Shown piece by piece: positions 17,380 to 26,306 of a DNA stretch of 64,000 nucleotides; position 1 is the stretch's first letter, and each line of letters begins with the position of its first letter. A program made the position numbers and the translations under genes. This DNA is from Olavius algarvensis associated proteobacterium Delta 3 (GTDB lineage Bacteria > Desulfobacterota > Desulfobacteria > Desulfobacterales > CAFBRK01), in contig CAFBRK010000283.1 of the NCBI GenBank assembly GCA_903231505.1, forward strand, positions 62,001-126,000, read 5' to 3'. The notes under the pieces are model-generated. The model had not been told where the DNA came from, did no database searches, and saw only the letters and a list, made by a program, of their open reading frames with translations.

Positions 17380-18183
17380 CTAGCGTGAAACCCGGGTTGC
17401 GGATTTAAATTCGCGTACTTTTTCTTCCATTACCGTGACAAGGTCTGAGTCCTCCAGGTTTTCCTCAATGAGTTTTTCAAACGCGCTGCCGATAACCACC
17501 CCGTCTGCCACCGCCGCCAGGGCGGAAACATCCGCCGCCGTTGAAACACCGAAGCCGACACAGATCGGCAGGGAGGTGATCTTCTTGAGGTGTTCGATGT
17601 TGACCTGCGCCTGGGAGACGTCGAGGCCGGCGCTGCCGGTAACCCCGGTTTTGGATACCATGTACAGGAAACCGCCGGCCTCGCCGGCGATCATCTTCAT
17701 ACGGGGTTGCGGTGTTGTGGGTGCGATGAGACGGATGAGACAGAACGTGCCCCCGTTCCAGCACCCGGTCATCTCGTCCGATTCCTCCGGCGGCAGATCG
17801 ACAACCAACACGCCATCTGCACCGGCAGCCTGCGCTTTCCCGTAAAATTTCTCCGTTCCGAATGCATGAATCGGATTGTAATAGCTGAACAGGATTATCG
17901 GTACATCGGTCTCATTCCGGAGCCGGGCGGTTATTTCCAGAACCGTATCTAAAGAGACATTGGCCGCCAGAGCCCGTGACGAGGACCGCTGTATTAGGGG
18001 CCCATCGGCAGTCGGGTCCGAGAACGGAATACCCAGTTCCAGAATGTCGACTCCGGCCCGGCACATCGCCCGAATGAGTTCCATGGACATCTCCGGATTC
18101 GGATCCCCGGCCGTTACAAATCCGACCAGGGCTTTCTCGCCCTTTTCCTTCAGCGCGTTAAACGTCCGTTCAATACGTGACAT
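17380..18183 (-). CDS. trpA: tryptophan synthase alpha chain
   Basis: Cleaves indole-3-glycerol phosphate to indole and glyceraldehyde-3-phosphate, passing indole to TrpB. 267 residues, normal length. F-V-T-A-G-D-P-N-P near the N-terminus, L-E-L-G-I-P-F-S-D-P-T-A-D-G-P with the catalytic Asp (Glu is the other catalytic residue, in E-L-G), and a C-terminal G-V-V-I-G-S-A phosphate loop are all present. Last gene of the minus-strand trp operon, but separated from trpB by 260 bases of repeat-containing DNA, unlike the overlapping upstream genes. Confidence 0.96.
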   Translation of the reverse strand: MSRIERTFNALKEKGEKALVGFVTAGDPNPEMSMELIRAMCRAGVDILELGIPFSDPTADGPLIQRSSSRALAANVSLDTVLEITARLRNETDVPIILFSYYNPIHAFGTEKFYGKAQAAGADGVLVVDLPPEESDEMTGCWNGGTFCLIRLIAPTTPQPRMKMIAGEAGGFLYMVSKTGVTGSAGLDVSQAQVNIEHLKKITSLPICVGFGVSTAADVSALAAVADGVVIGSAFEKLIEENLEDSDLVTVMEEKVREFKSATRVSR

Positions 18184-18443
18184 GCAATCGCTCCATTTCT
18201 TCGAAAAAACACCAGGGTAGGGCGGGGCACTGTACCCGCCGTCCTTTTTAGTGAGTCATCTCCAGGTCGGTTTAGTGAACGACCCGATTCCATTTGAAGC
18301 ATTAAAAGCACCATCAAGACCACGAAGAAAACGATGGAGGTTCCGAAGCCTTCGTTTCCTGTAAGAACTTTGCAGAGACACTGAAACCTGACCAGTGACC
18401 ATCTCGGGCAAACGGGCCAACGGGCAGACCGGCCAACGGAAGA
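18184..18443. other. 260-bp non-coding gap inside the trp operon (trpB-trpA)
   Basis: No gene or terminator visible. It contains AAACGGGCCAAC-type repeat units at 18406-18440, related to the tandem array at 31249-31312 and a fragment at 2372-2392. It probably reflects repeat insertion into the operon. Confidence 0.6.
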
Positions 18444-19673
18444 TCACTTTGCTTCCATGGTCGAGAAAATAATCCCCAGATCCTTATCCCCTCGCCCGGA
18501 GAGGTTTACCACAAGGATGTCTGTCGCGGGACGTGCGGCGGCTTCTTCCATGGCATACGCCACCGCGTGGGCGCTCTCGAGGGCCGGGAGAATCCCTTCC
18601 AGACGACTGAGCCGGTGAAACGCATCCAGAGCCTCCGAGTCTGTCACCGACACATACCTGGAGCGTTTGGTTTCTTTGAGCAATGCGTGCTCGGGACCCA
18701 CCCCGGGATAATCGAGACCGGCGGATATGGAGTGGGCTTCCGTGATTTGACCATTCTCATCCTGGAGCACGTAGGATTTGGAGCCATGGAGAACGCCCAC
18801 CGCGCCCTTTCCCAGGGTGGCGGCATGCTGGGGGGTGTCGATCCCCTTTCCGGCGGCTTCAACACCGATCATTTCCACAGGGTCCTCCAGAAAGGGATAA
18901 AACAGCCCCATGGCATTACTGCCGCCCCCGACACAGGCGATCAATACATCCGGCTGCCGTCCGGCAGCTTCCTGAATCTGCGCTTTGGTTTCTTCTCCGA
19001 TAATTTTCTGGAAGTCGCGGACCATCATGGGATAGGGATGGGGGCCGGCCACGGACCCGATCACGTAGAACGTGTCCTCCACGGCCCCGACCCAGTAACG
19101 CAGGGCCTCGTTCATGGCATCTTTAAGGGTGCCGGTCCCGGAATCCACCGGGACCACCTCGGCGCCAAGCAGATTCATCCGGCGTACATTGGGTGCCTGA
19201 CGCTGGATATCCTCGATGCCCATAAAGACCTTGCATTCCATACCGAACAGCGCCGCCACGGTGGCGGTGGCAACGCCATGCTGACCGGCACCGGTTTCCG
19301 CAATCAGTTTTTCTTTTCCCATCCATTTGGCCAACAGTCCCTGGCCTAACGTATTGTTAATCTTGTGGGCGCCGGTATGGGTCAGATCTTCCCGTTTCAG
19401 GTAGATGGCGGCGCCACCCAAACCCGCACTGAGCCGTTTGGCGTGATACAACGGCGTGGGACGGCCCGCATAGGTGTTGAGCAGCACCGTCAGTTCATTC
19501 TGAAATCCGACATCCGGAGAGATGCGTCGGTATGCCGCGTCAAGTTCCAGAATGGCCGGCATGAGGGTTTCGGCAATGTACCGCCCTCCAAAAGGGCCGA
19601 AATGGCCGTCCGCATCCGGCTGCGGGCCCGCTGTGTCATCGTTTGGCATGGGTGATGATATATGATCGGTCAT
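18444..19673 (-). CDS. trpB: tryptophan synthase beta chain
   Basis: PLP enzyme joining indole and serine to make tryptophan. 409 residues from ATG 19673. The PLP lysine lies in L-T-H-T-G-A-H-K-I-N-N, with G-Q-H-G-V-A-T-A and the phosphate-binding G-G-G-S-N-A. The N-terminus has F-G-P-F-G-G-R-Y-I-A-E-T-L-M, typical of TrpB1. The start overlaps the trpF stop (ATGA) and GGAG lies about nine bases upstream. A longer in-frame extension to 19970 runs over trpF and is rejected. Confidence 0.97.
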   Translation of the reverse strand: MTDHISSPMPNDDTAGPQPDADGHFGPFGGRYIAETLMPAILELDAAYRRISPDVGFQNELTVLLNTYAGRPTPLYHAKRLSAGLGGAAIYLKREDLTHTGAHKINNTLGQGLLAKWMGKEKLIAETGAGQHGVATATVAALFGMECKVFMGIEDIQRQAPNVRRMNLLGAEVVPVDSGTGTLKDAMNEALRYWVGAVEDTFYVIGSVAGPHPYPMMVRDFQKIIGEETKAQIQEAAGRQPDVLIACVGGGSNAMGLFYPFLEDPVEMIGVEAAGKGIDTPQHAATLGKGAVGVLHGSKSYVLQDENGQITEAHSISAGLDYPGVGPEHALLKETKRSRYVSVTDSEALDAFHRLSRLEGILPALESAHAVAYAMEEAAARPATDILVVNLSGRGDKDLGIIFSTMEAK

Positions 19674-20392
19674 TCGAATACACTCCTTTGACGTTGAGAA
19701 TTCTCTGAACCGGTACGGGCGGCGACGCATCCGACAAACGCCTGCACCTTGTGCATATCCTTTCTGCCCGGGGAGGACTCCACCCCGGAACTGACGTCCA
19801 CAGCGTCCGGTCGTGCGATCGCCAATGCTTCGCCCACATTGTCCGGGCTGAGGCCGCCGGCCAGAATCACCGGATATTCCCTGCCGATGGTTTTGGCAAG
19901 ACGCCAGTCCCACGTCCGGGCATTCCCACCGGGTAACTTTCCGCCTCCACATTCGGCGAGATAGGCGCAAGGACGGAAACGTGCGGCATGTGCCAGGGCC
20001 GGTGATTTTCCGTGAAACAGGGTTTTGATGACATACACATCTTCACGCATCAATTGATCCACCATTTCCGGAGATTCGTTGCCGTGAAGCTGCACGGCCT
20101 TCAAACCGCAGCGCACCACGCGTTTCATCACGTCGCCATAGGATTCGTCGACAAATACACCCACCGGAACCACGCGATCTGGCAGAGCTTCCGTGATATC
20201 GCGGGCCGTGGCATCTGTTACGTATCGGGGGCTCGGCGGGTAAAACACCAGGCCTATGGCGTGGGCACCGGCCTCGGCACAGGCCTGGGCCTCGTCAGGC
20301 CGGGTCAGCCCGCACACTTTGATGTGAGGATATGCAACAGGACGATTATCCAATGACACTTCCAGTCTTTGCGCTGAAGTCGTCTGTCCCAT
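19670..20392 (-). CDS. trpF: phosphoribosylanthranilate isomerase
   Basis: Converts phosphoribosylanthranilate to its carboxyphenylamino-deoxyribulose isomer. About 240 residues with the TIM-barrel motifs K-V-C-G-L-T (catalytic Cys), V-Q-L-H-G-N-E, and L-A-G-G-L-S-P-D-N-V, and D-V-S-S-G-V-E-S near the end. The start is uncertain: ATG 20392 sits just after the trpC stop, while ATG 20407 or TTG 20419 would overlap trpC. The stop overlaps trpB. Confidence 0.94.
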   Translation of the reverse strand: MGQTTSAQRLEVSLDNRPVAYPHIKVCGLTRPDEAQACAEAGAHAIGLVFYPPSPRYVTDATARDITEALPDRVVPVGVFVDESYGDVMKRVVRCGLKAVQLHGNESPEMVDQLMREDVYVIKTLFHGKSPALAHAARFRPCAYLAECGGGKLPGGNARTWDWRLAKTIGREYPVILAGGLSPDNVGEALAIARPDAVDVSSGVESSPGRKDMHKVQAFVGCVAARTGSENSQRQRSVFE

Positions 20393-20393
20393 G

Positions 20394-21191
20394 CTAAGGG
20401 TGAACATCTCCGGTTTCAATCAGCAGCTTAAGAAATGCCGCCGGATCTTTCGATCGCACGAGGCATTCTCCAATCAGAAAATTGTGAATACCGGCGGCAA
20501 TGTTTCGCCGGATGTCATCGGGGCCTCCAATACCGCTTGCGGCCACCGGGATCTGGTCCGGTGCCAGCCGGTCGACCAGCCCGATGGCGGTGCGGATATC
20601 GGTATCGAACGAGCTCAGGTCCCGATTGTTGATGCCGATCAGCTTTGCCCCGGCGCGGGAGGCGACCTTGAGGTCCGGTCTGGAGTGGATTTCCACGAGG
20701 GCATCCATTCCCAAAGTCTCACCCAGCTCCAATAGCTTTCCCAGGCGTTTTTCGTCCAGCACCCGGACGATAAGAAGTATGGCATCGGCACCTGCCGCTC
20801 TGGCCTCGAAGAGCTGATAGGGGTCGATCAGAAAATCTTTTCGAAGCACCGGCAGTGTCGTGGCCGCGCGTGCCCGCTCCAGGTCATCCAGACAGCCCTG
20901 GAAAAAAGGCCCGTCAGTCAGTACCGACAGGGCAGCGGCGCCGCCTTCCTGGTACCGTCTCGCCTGTTGTCCGGCATCCAGGTCCGGACGGATGGCGCCC
21001 TTGGACGGAGAGGCCCGTTTGATCTCGGCGATAACATTGACTCCGGATCGGAGAAACGGCTTCAGGAAGGACCGGCATTCCGGGGCGGCAGCCGCCTGTT
21101 CTGTCAGCTGTTCGATCGGCACCGACCGGGCGGCATCGGCGATTTCTTTTCGCTTCGTTTCAATGATCTTTTCCAGAATCGATCCGAACAT
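20394..21191 (-). CDS. trpC: indole-3-glycerol phosphate synthase
   Basis: Closes the indole ring from the TrpF product. About 265 residues with A-E-I-K-R-A-S-P-S-K-G (catalytic Lys), L-S-V-L-T-D, V-L-R-K-D-F-L-I-D (catalytic Lys), I-G-I-N-N-R-D-L and A-S-G-I. A GTG two codons earlier (21197) is an alternative start; no strong ribosome site distinguishes them. A 266-base gap separates it from trpD upstream, unusual within this otherwise overlapping operon. Confidence 0.95.
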   Translation of the reverse strand: MFGSILEKIIETKRKEIADAARSVPIEQLTEQAAAAPECRSFLKPFLRSGVNVIAEIKRASPSKGAIRPDLDAGQQARRYQEGGAAALSVLTDGPFFQGCLDDLERARAATTLPVLRKDFLIDPYQLFEARAAGADAILLIVRVLDEKRLGKLLELGETLGMDALVEIHSRPDLKVASRAGAKLIGINNRDLSSFDTDIRTAIGLVDRLAPDQIPVAASGIGGPDDIRRNIAAGIHNFLIGECLVRSKDPAAFLKLLIETGDVHP

Positions 21192-21457
21192 GTTCACTGC
21201 ACCATCTCTTTATGAGTCAGCTTCCATCTTTGTTCTTCAAATTACCTGGATAAAAGGGGACGAGGAGTCACGTGTTGTATTCCAACGAGTTGCCGCATAC
21301 TTTCGATTTCTGCGGTAGTTGAATCGTTGTCGTGTTGTGGCATTTCACTCGAATCCTTGAACCCTCGACGCCTTGGACCCTTATTGATCGTACCACGCAC
21401 ATGGCATGACCGGAGCAGGTTATTTAGAACAACCACTTCCCGGAACAGGGTCCGGTT
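21192..21457. other. 266-bp non-coding gap inside the trp operon (trpD-trpC)
   Basis: No gene, clear promoter or terminator was seen. Its size matches the trpB-trpA gap but I see no sequence similarity between the two. Confidence 0.5.
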
Positions 21458-22477
21458 TTAGGTGTTTTCCTGGGTAAACCGAACCAGTGCCTCCAGCTTC
21501 TCCAGGGCGGCGCCGGAATCAATGGCCGTTTCCGCCAGAGCGATTCCGGATTTAACATCATCGGCCTTTCCGGCCGCGACCAACGCCGCCGCGCTGTTGA
21601 TCAGGACCACGTCCCGCCTGGGGCCCTTTTCACCTTCTAGAATGTTTCGGGTAATCATGGCGTTCTCTTCCGGGGATCCTCCGATCATTTCTTCAGGACG
21701 GGCCAAATCGCCGAAGTATTCCTCCGGATTCAGATCAAATGTGCGGATCATGCCGTCATCGAGCTCGGAGACCCGGGTCGGGGCGCATACGGAAATCTCG
21801 TCCAAACCGTCGTGCCCGTGGACCACAAACGCCCGTCTTGCCCCCAGCCGGGCGAGCGCATGGGCGAACATCTCGGTGAGCTGGGGCGCATACACACCGA
21901 GAAGCTGGCAATTGGCACCGGCCGGGTTCGTCAGCGGCCCGAGCATGTTGAAAATGGAGCGAAGCCCCACCTCCTTGCGCGCCGTCATGGCGTGCCGCAT
22001 GGTCCCATGGTACAAGGGGGCGAAGAGAAATCCGATGCCGATTTCCTGGACCGCCTCCTCGACGATTTCCGGATCGGTGTCCAGTTTAATCCCCAGTGTT
22101 TCCAGGACATCCGCACTGCCACATTTGCTCGACACCGATCGATTGCCATGTTTGGCTACGGTGACACCACAGCCGGCGACCACAAAAGCCGTTGTCGTGG
22201 AGATGTTGAACGTCTGGGCGCCGTCACCGCCGGTGCCGCAGGTGTCGACGACGGTGGTGGCGCCCGCCTGGATGCGGTTTGCCTTCCGCCGCATGGCCGT
22301 CGCGGCACCGGCCAGCTCCACAAACGTCTCTCCTTTGGTGGCGAGAGCAGCCATGAAGGCACCGATCTGGGCGTCGGAGATTTCTCCGGAAAGAATCCCC
22401 GACAGCATCTCTCCCATTTCCGATTCGGTGAGGTTTTGCCTGGCTACGATGTTCGCAAGATTTTCTCTGAAACTCAT
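21458..22477 (-). CDS. trpD: anthranilate phosphoribosyltransferase
   Basis: Transfers phosphoribose from PRPP to anthranilate. 339 residues, normal for a stand-alone TrpD. It shows the glycine-rich D-T-C-G-T-G-G-D-G with F-N-I-S-T, K-H-G-N-R-S-V-S-S-K-C-G, and L-G-P-L-T-N-P. ATG 22477 overlaps the trpG stop (ATGA), indicating coupling. A 346-codon antisense frame across it is a GC artefact. Confidence 0.96.
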   Translation of the reverse strand: MSFRENLANIVARQNLTESEMGEMLSGILSGEISDAQIGAFMAALATKGETFVELAGAATAMRRKANRIQAGATTVVDTCGTGGDGAQTFNISTTTAFVVAGCGVTVAKHGNRSVSSKCGSADVLETLGIKLDTDPEIVEEAVQEIGIGFLFAPLYHGTMRHAMTARKEVGLRSIFNMLGPLTNPAGANCQLLGVYAPQLTEMFAHALARLGARRAFVVHGHDGLDEISVCAPTRVSELDDGMIRTFDLNPEEYFGDLARPEEMIGGSPEENAMITRNILEGEKGPRRDVVLINSAAALVAAGKADDVKSGIALAETAIDSGAALEKLEALVRFTQENT

Positions 22478-23041
22478 GACGGAAGCTCCTCTTTCTGGGT
22501 AATTTTCAGGAAATTTCGTAACATCCGTTTCCCCTTGGCGGTCATGATGGATTCCGGGTGAAATTGAATCCCTTCGGTCAGGTGATGTCTGTGGCGGATT
22601 CCCATGATTTCACCATCCTCCGATTCGGCCGTAACCTGCAGACATGCCGGAAGGGTATCCCGTGACACGGCCAGGGAATGATATCGCATCCCTTTGAATG
22701 TTCCCCGAATTCCGGCAAATACGCCCTCCCCATCGGCCGTGATGTCCGACGTCTTGCCGTGCATGAGACGTTTGGCTGAAATGACCTCACCCCCGAAGGC
22801 CGAGGCAATGGCCTGGTGACCAAGGCAAACACCCAGCAGGGGAACCTTGCCGGAGAGCCGGGAAATAAGGGGGAGGGTGATGCCGGCCTGTTCGGGTCGA
22901 CCGGGTCCCGGGGAAATGACGACCCCGGCGGGTGCTATCCCATCGATGTCGTCCAGTGAAACGGCATCGTTTCGGAAAACCTCAACGGTTGTCCCAAGTT
23001 CGCGGAGGTACTGGACCAGGTTGTAGGTAAACGAATCGTAA

Positions 23042-23061
<20 letters not shown>
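22474..23061 (-). CDS. trpG: anthranilate synthase glutamine amidotransferase subunit
   Basis: Supplies ammonia from glutamine to TrpE. About 195 residues with the class I GATase triad: G-V-C-L-G-H-Q nucleophile Cys, and the C-terminal H-P-E-S His/Glu pair. D-N-Y-D-S-F-T-Y-N-L marks the N-terminus. ATG 23061, preceded by a GGGGG tract, gives a 20-base overlap with trpE; a longer frame to 23091 is less likely. It may also serve para-aminobenzoate synthesis, as in many bacteria. Confidence 0.95.
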
Positions 23062-24541
<1,480 letters not shown>

Positions 24542-24557
24542 ATCTTTTCCTCCAATA

Positions 24558-24580
24558 ATAAAATCGCCCGGCGATTTTAT
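24558..24580. repeat. short palindromic repeat, copy 3, in the trpE leader
   Basis: ATAAAATCG, CCCGG loop, CGATTTTAT: a perfect 9-bp stem just upstream of the trpE ribosome site on the minus-strand mRNA. It is the same hairpin type as 12090-12110 upstream of the symporter gene. Confidence 0.7.
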
Positions 24581-24643
24581 GTAGCGCGGCGCGGCCGCGT
24601 GAAGAAAGCGGAAGCGGGTCACTCATTTATTTCGACGCTGATC

Positions 24644-24684
24644 CAAAAACAGAAAGACCGTGAGCATTCGATCCGCCCACGGTC
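24644..24684 (-). terminator. trp attenuator terminator (works in both directions)
   Basis: Minus strand: GACCGTG pairs with CACGGTC across a 15-base loop and is followed by TTTCTGTTTTT. It lies between the trp leader peptide and trpE, where an attenuator belongs. On the plus strand the same stem is followed by CTTTTTCG. TGGGC in the loop region can pair with GCCCCA in the end of the leader peptide coding region, a possible antiterminator. Confidence 0.8.
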
Positions 24685-24711
24685 CTTTTTCGTCGATTTA
24701 TGATTCTTGAG

Positions 24712-24804
24712 TCAGAGTTCCATGACTGGGGCAGAGCGGCCTTTACCGAGGCGCCAGCACCATTGCCACATCCTGTTCCTGCTGTTGTTCTCGACTGTAT
24801 TCAT
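24712..24804 (-). CDS. trpL: trp operon leader peptide
   Basis: 30-codon reading frame beginning ATG with an AAGGAT-type ribosome site (GGGGAAGGATACC) upstream. Residues 12-17 are M-W-Q-W-C-W: three Trp codons within five, far above chance. It is followed about 30 bases later by the attenuator hairpin and then trpE, and preceded by a good promoter. Ribosome stalling at the Trp codons when charged tRNA-Trp is scarce should favour read-through into trpE. Too short for routine gene finding, but the arrangement is diagnostic. Confidence 0.88.
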   Translation of the reverse strand: MNTVENNSRNRMWQWCWRLGKGRSAPVMEL

Positions 24805-24828
24805 GGTATCCTTCCCCAAAACACGGGC

Positions 24829-24857
24829 ACAGTAGCCGCGAGGCTTCAGGTTGTCAA
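24829..24857 (-). promoter_or_regulatory. trp operon promoter
   Basis: Minus-strand TTGACA (24852-24857), 17-base spacer, TACTGT (24829-24834). Transcription would start about 20 bases before the leader peptide ATG at 24804. Confidence 0.75.
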
Positions 24858-24891
24858 GTGTTTTTTCCTGCGGCAGAAAAAACTCTTGACA
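24852..24891. promoter_or_regulatory. 40-bp dyad joining the two divergent -35 boxes (trp and aro)
   Basis: The region between the two TTGACA boxes is an inverted repeat: arms TGTCAAG-T/A-GTTTTTTC agree at 15 of 16 positions around an 8-base centre. The outer six bases of each arm are the -35 boxes of the trp and aro promoters, so any protein binding the dyad would contact both. Alternatively the symmetry merely reflects two similar promoter upstream regions. Confidence 0.7.
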
Positions 24892-24913
24892 GCTGAAAGT
24901 CGCCCGGGATAAG
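24886..24913 (+). promoter_or_regulatory. aro operon promoter
   Basis: Plus-strand TTGACA (24886-24891), 16-base spacer, GATAAG (24908-24913). It lies about 30 bases upstream of the aromatic leader peptide. Confidence 0.65.
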
Positions 24914-24948
24914 GCTGTCTGGTAACTTTAACAGGAGAAAACATAACG

Positions 24949-25029
24949 GTGCAGCGCGATCTTTCCGGCAGGCGGTTTTTTTATTTCTGGTATTATTATT
25001 TTAATACCGGCCTGCCCGGGGTGCGCTGA
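24949..25029 (+). CDS. aromatic-rich leader peptide of the aro operon
   Basis: 26-codon frame starting GTG 24949, with AGGAG 11 bases upstream and stop at 25027-25029. Residues 10-18 are F-F-Y-F-W-Y-Y-Y-F: nine consecutive aromatic codons (four Phe, four Tyr, one Trp). The codons lie in the loop of a stem made by GGCAGGC (24967-24973) and GCCTGCC (25010-25016). The second segment can instead pair with GGGCAAGCC (25057-25065), which is part of the first terminator stem. This is the classic 1:2 / 2:3 / 3:4 attenuation layout, so ribosome stalling from Phe, Tyr or Trp starvation should switch on DAHP synthase and the shikimate genes. Confidence 0.82.
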   Translation: MQRDLSGRRFFYFWYYYFNTGLPGVR

Positions 25030-25050
25030 ACCGACTATCCAGCGCATAAC

Positions 25051-25084
25051 AGCCGTGGGCAAGCCAGCATGCCCGCGGCTTTTT
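25051..25084 (+). terminator. aro attenuator terminator 1
   Basis: AGCCGTGGGC (25051-25060) pairs over ten bases with GCCCGCGGCT (25071-25080), then TTTTT. The rising arm overlaps the antiterminator partner of the leader stem. Confidence 0.85.
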
Positions 25085-25094
25085 CGTTATCCAG

Positions 25095-25130
25095 GGCCGC
25101 GGCACAGAAACCTGCTCCGCGGCCTTTTTT
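25095..25130 (+). terminator. aro leader terminator 2
   Basis: GGCCGCGG (25095-25102) and CCGCGGCC (25117-25124) form a perfect 8-bp stem with a 14-base loop, followed by six T. It follows terminator 1 by 10 bases and precedes the DAHP synthase start by 48 bases. Tandem terminators before one operon are uncommon. Confidence 0.85.
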
Positions 25131-25177
25131 GTCTGCAGCGGGAAGAAGGGTTAACCGGTAACGGAGAGGACGATTCG

Positions 25178-26242
25178 ATGGAACGCACACAGGATTTGAG
25201 GGTTGGCGGCTACAAGCCGATGATGTCGCCAAAGCAACTCATGGAGGAGCTGCCCATGTCGGCGAAGGCCAACCAGACAGTGGTGGCCGGCAGGGATGCC
25301 ATCCAGAAAATTTTAGGGAAAGAAGATGCCCGCCTTCTGGTGGTGGTCGGTCCTTGCTCGATTCACGACGAGTCAGCGGCTTTCGAATACGCCGGACGTC
25401 TGGCTGAGCTGGCGGACAAGGTCAAGGAAACCCAATTGGTGGTGATGCGGGTCTATTTTGAAAAGCCGAGGACCACGGTGGGCTGGAAAGGATTAATCAA
25501 CGACCCTCTCCTGGATGGGAGTTGCGATATCCGCACCGGCCTGAGAAAGGCGCGACGCCTGTTGTTGAAAACCACGGAAATCGGGTTGCCAACGGCTACC
25601 GAGTTTCTCGAATCCGTGACGCCCCAGTACATTGCCGACCTGGTCTGCTGGGCGGCCATCGGTGCCCGGACCACGGAGTCTCAGATTCATCGCGAGATGG
25701 CCAGTGGGCTGTCCATGCCCGTCGGATTTAAAAACGGCACCGACGGCAACATGGCGACGGCCATTAACGCGTTGATCGCCGCCCGTGCGCCCCAGAGCTT
25801 TTTGGGGATCGATCACGACGGCCGGACATGTATCGTTCAAACGGTGGGGAATCCTTTCGGGCATATCGTGCTGCGGGGCGGGAAACGCCCGAACTATGAC
25901 CGCATCAGCGTCGAGGAGGCTCGGCTGGACCTGATTACAAAAGATCTTCCGGACAGCATCGTGGTGGACTGCTCCCATGCCAATTCCCGGAAGAAACACC
26001 AGGGACAGGCCATTGTCTGGAAGCACATATTGGAACAACGACTCTCCGGAACAGATTCCCTGATCGGAATGATGCTGGAGAGCAATCTGAGCGAGGGCAA
26101 CCAGAAATTCTCGTCAGACCCGTCCCAGCTGACTTACGGGGTTTCCGTTACGGATGAGTGTATTTCATGGGAGACGACCGAATCGCTCCTGTTGTCAACC
26201 CATGAGAGGATACTCGAGACCGGCTTTAAGGCGGCGGTATAA
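25178..26242 (+). CDS. aroF: 3-deoxy-7-phosphoheptulonate (DAHP) synthase, class I
   Basis: Condenses PEP and erythrose-4-phosphate, the entry step of the shikimate pathway. 354 residues, AroF/G/H size. Motifs: V-V-G-P-C-S-I-H-D (metal Cys), Y-F-E-K-P-R-T-T-V-G-W-K-G, G-A-R-T-T-E-S-Q, K-N-G-T-D-G-N, and V-D-C-S-H-A-N-S-R-K. The start at 25178 follows GGAGAGG; an in-frame extension to 25055 would cross both terminators and is rejected. No extra regulatory domain, so feedback control may act in the core N-terminal extension as in E. coli isozymes. Which amino acid inhibits it cannot be read safely. Confidence 0.93.
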   Translation: MERTQDLRVGGYKPMMSPKQLMEELPMSAKANQTVVAGRDAIQKILGKEDARLLVVVGPCSIHDESAAFEYAGRLAELADKVKETQLVVMRVYFEKPRTTVGWKGLINDPLLDGSCDIRTGLRKARRLLLKTTEIGLPTATEFLESVTPQYIADLVCWAAIGARTTESQIHREMASGLSMPVGFKNGTDGNMATAINALIAARAPQSFLGIDHDGRTCIVQTVGNPFGHIVLRGGKRPNYDRISVEEARLDLITKDLPDSIVVDCSHANSRKKHQGQAIVWKHILEQRLSGTDSLIGMMLESNLSEGNQKFSSDPSQLTYGVSVTDECISWETTESLLLSTHERILETGFKAAV

Positions 26243-26306
26243 CGAATCAAACGCTCTGTCTGGTGAAATATCCGGGTTAGCCAGGAACTATTCAAAGAAT
26301 CCGCCC

